Position numbers and translations under genes: made by a program. Below the pieces are notes generated by a model. That model did no database searches, was not told where the DNA came from, and saw only the letters and a program-made list of their open reading frames with translations. Source: Clostridia bacterium (GTDB taxonomy: Bacteria > Bacillota > Clostridia > Christensenellales > Aristaeellaceae). Taken from it: a DNA stretch of 10,651 nt. Every line of letters begins with the position of its first letter. The first letter of the stretch is position 1. This document shows positions 6,824 through 10,651 of the stretch, in pieces. The stretch lies in the NCBI GenBank assembly GCA_009776385.1, contig WRFT01000045.1, positions 1 to 10,651 on the forward strand. Direction: 5' to 3'.

Positions 6824-7416
6824 ACAGAGAGCTTCAACATGTGAATGAAGATTGCGCGCGGATGGTTGCGTCACGCTGGCCTCATTTGGCGGGACATATC
6901 GTGTATGGAACGGGTTGTGAAGCAAACCCGTTAATGATGCTGGTGGGGGAAGCCCCGGGTAAGAAGGAAGAGGTGCTCGGGAAGCCTTTCGTGGGAAGCG
7001 CCGGAAGGCAGCTCGACTTTTTCATAAAAAACGTCGGCGTTCCTAGAGAAACACTCTATATTTCGAATACCGTAAAAATTAGGCCAACGCGCTTATCGGT
7101 ATCCGGGAACCATATCAACAGGACACCTTCCGCTGATGAGATTGACGCCTTTATACCTTATTTAAACAGAGAAATTGCAGCCGTATGCCCGCGTATGCTG
7201 GTCACATTAGGGGGTGTTGCGTTAAAAGCGCTTCTTCGGGAAGATAAAACAATAGGTACGGGACATGGGCACCTTTATAAAGCGCAGATATCTCCTATAC
7301 TTTGTCTGCCGCTTTTTGCGTTGTACCACCCCGCTGCCGTCATTTATAAACGAAGTTTAATGGCGGCGTATCTGGCGGATCTGGATAAACTTGCCATGGA
7401 GGTTAAAGATTTATAG
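6820..7416 (+). CDS. Uracil-DNA glycosylase superfamily protein without Fe-S ligands
   Basis: This 198-residue paralogue of the preceding glycosylase keeps the fold signatures: VGEAPGKKEEVLGKPFVGSAG at 42-62, ISNTVKIRP at 81-89, NRTPS at 100-104 and the active-site LYHPAAVI at 168-175. It lacks the cluster ligands. The N-terminal CxxC segment is missing, and the two later cysteines are replaced by Ile87 and Phe111 in the aligned positions. An insertion of about eight residues separates KIRP from NRTPS. It may be a glycosylase with a different substrate, or a non-catalytic partner of the upstream enzyme; the intact motifs favour activity. The start overlaps the upstream stop (ATGA at 6820). 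It ends 2 bases from the convergent CHAP gene. Confidence 0.85.
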   Translation: MNRELQHVNEDCARMVASRWPHLAGHIVYGTGCEANPLMMLVGEAPGKKEEVLGKPFVGSAGRQLDFFIKNVGVPRETLYISNTVKIRPTRLSVSGNHINRTPSADEIDAFIPYLNREIAAVCPRMLVTLGGVALKALLREDKTIGTGHGHLYKAQISPILCLPLFALYHPAAVIYKRSLMAAYLADLDKLAMEVKDL

Positions 7417-7418
7417 CT

Positions 7419-8156
7419 TTATTTCCACGTCGCGCCAAAGCCCTTCACGCACCAGGCGCTGTTGCGGGGTGTGATAACCAATAACTCGTCCGCGCCCTCA
7501 GGCGCGTTCTCCAAAAAGCGCATATTGCCCTCTTTAAATGGCGTGTGCGGATCGTATAAAAAGAGGTAATGCCTGATGGTGTCCTTTTGATTCCCCTCGA
7601 TGGTTTCAATCAAGTAACGCCCGTCTGCCTGCAGTTCAGTGCTGTATACGATTCCCACATGCATTTCCCATAAGCCCGATCTGCTGGCATATATAATCGA
7701 ATATCCGGGACGAGGCAGCGCGCTGACCCTGCCGGCAGTCTCAAACGCTTTAAACAGCTGCGGAATCCGCGCCACCCTAATGTGAAATATCTCCTCTTCG
7801 GGCATTGGAAAAATTTCCTTAAAGCGGTACAGCGCAATATCCTGTTGCGCCATGCACCAGGCAATGAACACATTACACCAGCCCACCTCGTTACCGGCTC
7901 CGTAATACCAGCGTGTGTACGTGTTAGAGCGCTTCAGGCGTTTCCCACCCACCTCCGTATACGCGTCATATGCCGTTTCCAGCATGCGCTGGATTACTTC
8001 CGGTGTTTCCTTGTATAAAAGCTGCTCTTCCTGTCCGTAAGCCTCCCATGCGCTTTTGGTTATAAGCCGTCTATCATCCGCTCGTGCGGACGGCGCGAGG
8101 CATATTAGCAATGCGCAGACGATAATTCCTATCTTTTTCCCCATCGTTTTTAGCAT
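7419..8156 (-). CDS. Secreted CHAP/NlpC-P60-like cysteine hydrolase
   Basis: This is a probable exported peptidoglycan amidase or endopeptidase. The 245-residue product has a signal peptide (MLKTMGKKIG, a hydrophobic core to about residue 20, likely cleavage after SARA at 26). Residues 50-110 hold the helical lead-in and the catalytic segment GWCNVFIAWC, with Cys94 as the likely nucleophile. PRPGYSIIY at 148-156 and MHVGIVYS at 165-172 supply the usual glycine turn and His166, and IETIEGN at 183-189 gives the third polar residue. This order of Cys, His and Glu-Gly-Asn is typical of CHAP domains. No wall-binding repeat is present. GGAG eight bases before the ATG at 8156 fixes the start. Its neighbour on the same strand carries six SH3b wall-binding repeats but no enzyme domain. 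Fold assignment is good; bond specificity is unknown. Confidence 0.82.
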   Translation of the reverse strand: MLKTMGKKIGIIVCALLICLAPSARADDRRLITKSAWEAYGQEEQLLYKETPEVIQRMLETAYDAYTEVGGKRLKRSNTYTRWYYGAGNEVGWCNVFIAWCMAQQDIALYRFKEIFPMPEEEIFHIRVARIPQLFKAFETAGRVSALPRPGYSIIYASRSGLWEMHVGIVYSTELQADGRYLIETIEGNQKDTIRHYLFLYDPHTPFKEGNMRFLENAPEGADELLVITPRNSAWCVKGFGATWK

Positions 8157-8236
8157 TTATTCCGCTCCATTCAAGCAAAAAAGTGATGATACTCAAAGAA
8201 TTAAGCGATACAAAATCGTTGAGTTGCTGGGATATG

Positions 8237-8256
8237 TTATAGAATATTATAGAATG
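8237..8256. repeat. Tandem 10-bp repeat over the CHAP promoter -10 box
   Basis: TTATAGAATA (8237-8246) and TTATAGAATG (8247-8256) are adjacent direct copies differing in the last base. They overlap the -10 hexamer at 8246-8251 and the likely start point, so they could be an operator or a duplicated -10 element; in AT-rich DNA this may also be chance. Confidence 0.4.
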
Positions 8257-8274
8257 ATTAAAGGAGTTCTACAA
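8246..8274 (-). promoter_or_regulatory. Promoter of the CHAP hydrolase gene
   Basis: On the - strand TTGTAG (8274-8269), a 17-base spacer and a perfect TATAAT (8251-8246) form a strong SigA-type promoter. It would give a leader of about 80 bases before the ATG at 8156, so the gene is transcribed separately from the SH3-repeat gene upstream of it. Confidence 0.6.
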
Positions 8275-8330
8275 GTATACTGATCAATTAATCGTTTCTA
8301 GTATGAAATGTTTTATCTCAGTTTATCTAG

Positions 8331-8361
8331 ATATTCTAAAATATGTTGTTGAATAGAATAT
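8331..8361. repeat. Inverted repeat downstream of the SH3-repeat gene
   Basis: ATATTCTA (8331-8338) and TAGAATAT (8354-8361) are perfect 8-bp inverted arms around a 15-base loop, just past the SH3-repeat stop codon. The stem is all A/T except one G-C pair and no T-run follows, so it is a weak terminator candidate at best. The arms share TAGAAT with the tandem repeat at 8237-8256. Confidence 0.4.
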
Positions 8362-8367
8362 AATCAT

Positions 8368-9861
8368 CTACTTTAAGTATATCCCCATCATAAACCCCAT
8401 TTTACCATCTACAATCACATGTGCCCATTCATCATTGAAACCCATCAGGACAACCTTTGTTCCGTTTGAATAAACTCCCAAAGAACTGGATGTCGTTGAT
8501 GGTTTCTCGCGTAAATTAAGGTTTGCAGCTGTATTTGGATTACTGACTTTCATAATAGGCATTGCAGATTTTATACTACTAAGCGAACTTCCCGGAGTAT
8601 CTGCTAATTCTAGATATTGTTTTTTCATGTATCCCGTCAAAGACCCGATCTTTACAGGTATCCAATCGCCTACAGGTTGCCCTGCATTCGTCAACCGAAC
8701 TCCATTGTAGTACTTTCCCAAGGATTTAGCATCATCACGAGGTTCCGACCGTAGATGCAGTCTGTCAGCTGCGTTAGAGTTATGTACGACAGCAATAACG
8801 GTACTGTAATCAGTGGGGGATATAGGCCAGCTTGCCACGTGATGTGCGCCGACAGGACCACCCCATGAACCGTTCAAACCTCCTGTCGCAGCGTTACCCG
8901 TGTTCCCTGTGTTATCATTTATGCTGCCAGAACCACTTCCGGCAGCTTCGAATGACAATTTTGGGTTAAGGTACACTGTCATCATGAAACCTGCCTTCCT
9001 TTCAACCATAACATGGCACCACAGCGCGGATATTCCAAGGACCTGAACAGTAGTGCCGTTATCATATAACCCGAGTGAATCAGAGCTCTGAGACGGTCTT
9101 TCGCGTAGGTGCAGACGACCTACTGTAGTTTTCACTGTTACTGTAGGGATTGTAATTGTGACAGTATCATTCCAAGCATTGATTAAAAGAAACTTGCTTT
9201 CCATATAACCTTGAAGGTAACCGATTTGAACTTTTACCCAGCCGTTTTGAACACCGGAGAGCATTATAACAACCGTTCCGTTGTAGTATTTTCCCAGTGT
9301 CACCGCGTTCGTTTGAGGTTTTTCGCGAAGATTTAATCGATCGTTCGAGTTCGGGTTGTTCACAATTGCCGGCGCGTCTGACGGTACGTAACCGGTGTGC
9401 TCTCGAATACGTACATGCCACCAGTTTTCCATGATTCCAAGCACTTCGATATTTTCTAAACCAAATGTTCTGAAATCATTCTGATTTGCGCGTGGGGAAT
9501 TATAGAGATTCCAGCCTGATGAAGTCGATTGATATAAAGGCAATTCAAGTTTTACTTTTGCACAATCATCACCAAACGCAAGAAACTGCGTTTGCATATA
9601 CCCTTCAGCACCACCGACATCTCCGCCGATGTATACTTTTGTCCAGCCGCCTGTATTGTCTTCCAAAACTGACACAGGTGTTCCATTATAATATTTTCCC
9701 AAAGATGCTGCGTCTGTGCGGGGTTCGGAACGTAGATGTAAACGATCTGCCGGATCGGGATTATTAACTACACATATAAGTGGCGCATCAGCCTTCGTTG
9801 GCATTACGAATAAACCGACAAATAAGCATAACAGCAGTAGTGTTGACAGTAACTGTTTCAT
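8368..9861 (-). CDS. Secreted protein of six bacterial SH3 (SH3b) repeats
   Basis: This exported 497-residue protein has a signal peptide (MKQLLSTLLLLCLFVGLFVMPTKADA, residues 1-26) and then only SH3b-type repeats, which usually bind peptidoglycan. Repeats lie at about 27-96, 107-163 (degenerate), 164-226, 240-299, 356-419 and 433-497. Typical units carry N-P-n-D-R-L-H-L-R-x-x-P, then SLGKYYNGTxV, a W-x-K/H-V strand and a GYM or GFM end. A Gly/Asn/Ser-rich linker at about 300-350 separates the first four from the last two. No catalytic domain or sorting signal is present. GGGAGG seven bases before the ATG at 9861 fixes the start. It could be a wall-binding partner of the CHAP hydrolase next to it, or a surface ligand-binding protein. 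The stop lies 211 bases before the CHAP start. Confidence 0.88.
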   Translation of the reverse strand: MKQLLSTLLLLCLFVGLFVMPTKADAPLICVVNNPDPADRLHLRSEPRTDAASLGKYYNGTPVSVLEDNTGGWTKVYIGGDVGGAEGYMQTQFLAFGDDCAKVKLELPLYQSTSSGWNLYNSPRANQNDFRTFGLENIEVLGIMENWWHVRIREHTGYVPSDAPAIVNNPNSNDRLNLREKPQTNAVTLGKYYNGTVVIMLSGVQNGWVKVQIGYLQGYMESKFLLINAWNDTVTITIPTVTVKTTVGRLHLRERPSQSSDSLGLYDNGTTVQVLGISALWCHVMVERKAGFMMTVYLNPKLSFEAAGSGSGSINDNTGNTGNAATGGLNGSWGGPVGAHHVASWPISPTDYSTVIAVVHNSNAADRLHLRSEPRDDAKSLGKYYNGVRLTNAGQPVGDWIPVKIGSLTGYMKKQYLELADTPGSSLSSIKSAMPIMKVSNPNTAANLNLREKPSTTSSSLGVYSNGTKVVLMGFNDEWAHVIVDGKMGFMMGIYLK

Positions 9862-9934
9862 ATTGAAACCTCCCTCATAATTAAAGCGCTATCTATGAGA
9901 TAACTGCGCCACAGTAATTAGACGAATCATCATT

Positions 9935-10053
9935 GAATAATTTCGCTTGTAGGCATTTTTAGATCATCGCATACGGCATATTGTGTCAAGATTGATTAGC
10001 TATACTGTATATAGGGTTTCTGTCTAGAAAATCGAGGACAAGCGAAATCATTC
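9935..10053. repeat. Widely spaced 16-bp inverted repeat
   Basis: GAATAATTTCGCTTGT (9935-9950) and ACAAGCGAAATCATTC (10038-10053) are reverse complements at 15 of 16 positions, with 87 bases between the arms. The length and near-identity make chance unlikely. The position between divergent genes suggests two sites for one DNA-binding regulator that faces both genes, or a long-range RNA stem. Confidence 0.6.
9999..10026 (-). promoter_or_regulatory. Possible promoter of the SH3-repeat gene
   Basis: On the - strand TAGACA (10026-10021), a 16-base spacer and TATAGC (10004-9999) form a moderate SigA-type match. The leader would be about 130 bases. The site overlaps the left arm of the 12-bp inverted repeat. 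A TTGACA at 9989-9984 on the same strand lacks a usable -10 box. Confidence 0.3.
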
Positions 10054-10093
10054 TCATTCGGTTTTCTTGCAATTTATCGAGAGGAACCCTATA
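10010..10093. repeat. 12-bp inverted repeat nested with the 16-bp repeat
   Basis: TATAGGGTTTCT (10010-10021) and AGGAACCCTATA (10082-10093) are reverse complements at 11 of 12 positions with 60 bases between them. The left arm lies in the candidate SH3-gene promoter, and the right arm contains GGAAC. The right arm of the 16-bp repeat sits inside its loop. Confidence 0.5.
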
Positions 10094-10227
10094 CTTTTCA
10101 AGCGACAAACTTAGTTTATAGTGTCTGTTGAGCGAGTATAAAAAGGAAACGGACAGGGATAAGGCGAACTAGTAAGCGGGTACCTTTGTTTATATACGGT
10201 TTAGTTACAACGAAGGGAGGGAATCGG

Positions 10228-10651
10228 ATGCTAAGCACTTATCTGCCAATTATCATTTGTTTTTTAGCGGGCATCGGATTGATTATCGCGGAGGTGTTCC
10301 TGCCGGGATTTGGCCTCCCGGGGATTTCCGGCATCATTCTGTCTATTGTCAGCATCGTCATCGCCTGGAATGCGTATGGTAGCCTGGCCGGGCTCGGCAT
10401 GACCGCCGTGGTCATAGCCGTCATAGGTTCAGCTGTCGTTTTCATGCTCAGATCGGCCTCAAAAGGCAGGCTTTCCAAGAGCGGGTTTATATTAAAAGAA
10501 GCTGAAACAGTCGAAAACGGGTATCGCGCGGCGGAGATTGGAGCTGCTGTGCCGGGTATGGAAGGCATTGCGTCTACCGTTTTAAGGCCCACCGGTATTG
10601 CCGTATTCGGAGAGGAACGCTTAAATGTCATGACAGACGGAGATTTTATTA
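10228..10651 (+). CDS. NfeD-family membrane protein (3' end cut by window)
   Basis: NfeD proteins are small membrane proteins that usually sit beside flotillin or stomatin genes and act in membrane-domain organisation. The 141 visible residues comprise three hydrophobic helices at about 4-23, 30-48 and 54-76 (with the typical AEVFLPGFGLPGISGII), a polar linker, and the start of the C-terminal OB-fold domain (GMEGIASTVLRPTGIAVFGEERLNVMTDGDFI, from about residue 110). GMEGxAxTxLRPxG is the family hallmark. Short NfeD proteins are about 150-180 residues, so only the end is missing. AAGGGAGG seven bases before the ATG at 10228 fixes the start. The family context predicts a flotillin (floA) gene next, outside the window. 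Confidence 0.88.
   Translation, partial: MLSTYLPIIICFLAGIGLIIAEVFLPGFGLPGISGIILSIVSIVIAWNAYGSLAGLGMTAVVIAVIGSAVVFMLRSASKGRLSKSGFILKEAETVENGYRAAEIGAAVPGMEGIASTVLRPTGIAVFGEERLNVMTDGDFI

Larger units (their letters stand above)
9862..10227. other. 366-bp divergent intergenic region without a gene
   Basis: This region separates the SH3-repeat gene (- strand) from the NfeD gene (+ strand) and should hold both promoters. I see no ORF with a ribosome site. It contains two separate inverted repeats (9935-10053 and 10010-10093) and a candidate - strand promoter at 9999-10026. On the + strand, TATAAA at 10137-10142 is a possible -10 box for nfeD, without a good -35 box; GGAAC at 10083-10087 resembles an ECF sigma factor -35 box but lacks a clear -10 partner. 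Both genes have long leaders by these readings. Confidence 0.6.

Noticed and set aside
8056..8283. 75-residue + strand frame spanning the CHAP start and promoter
   Set aside because: It overlaps the signal-peptide region and the promoter of the CHAP gene on the other strand, with no ribosome site or recognisable product.
9986..10060. 23-codon - strand frame in the divergent intergenic region
   Set aside because: It has no convincing ribosome site and crosses the inverted repeats and the candidate promoter; it is more likely chance.
10239..10631. 130-residue open frame on the - strand
   Set aside because: It is antisense to the NfeD gene, which has a strong ribosome site, family motifs and membrane helices on the + strand. 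The antisense product shows no recognisable family and no ribosome site.

Overview
This window looks like ordinary chromosomal DNA from a Firmicute, most likely a member of the Clostridia. The support is strong Gram-positive ribosome-binding sites (AAGGAGG, GGGAGG), frequent GTG and TTG starts, a BMP-type nucleoside/sugar ABC importer, secreted proteins built from bacterial SH3 repeats, and an NfeD gene. I see no insertion sequence, phage gene, CRISPR array, tRNA or rRNA.

Layout from left to right. (1) Positions 1-1225, + strand: the two permease genes of an ABC importer of the BMP/Nup (nucleoside or simple sugar) type, the first cut by the window edge. (2) Positions 1255-4285, - strand: a three-gene operon running from a strong promoter at 4317-4345. 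It encodes a MotA/ZorA-like proton-channel protein with a long cytoplasmic tail, a MotB/ZorB-like protein with a coiled coil and an OmpA-type peptidoglycan-binding domain, and a small membrane-anchored protein of unknown function. (3) Positions 4508-7416, + strand: a nucleic-acid maintenance cluster with an RsuA/RluB-type rRNA pseudouridine synthase, the tRNA 2'-O-methyltransferase TrmL, a small acidic membrane protein, a family 4 Fe-S uracil-DNA glycosylase, and a paralogous glycosylase-like protein that has lost all four Fe-S cysteines. (4) Positions 7419-9861, - strand: two secreted proteins, a CHAP/NlpC-type cysteine hydrolase and a protein made of six SH3b repeats. (5) Positions 9862-10227: a 366-bp divergent intergenic region with two long inverted repeats. 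(6) From 10228: an NfeD-family membrane protein cut by the right edge.

The most interesting part is the ZorAB-like motor pair. ZorA and ZorB are the membrane motor of the Zorya anti-phage systems, but the usual Zorya effectors (ZorC/D, ZorE or ZorF/G) are absent here and a small membrane protein of unknown function takes their place. It could be a reduced or undescribed defence system, or a cell-wall-anchored motor with another job; the sequence alone does not decide. Also notable are the tandem glycosylase pair, in which one copy lacks the Fe-S cluster, and the inverted repeats between the SH3-repeat gene and nfeD.
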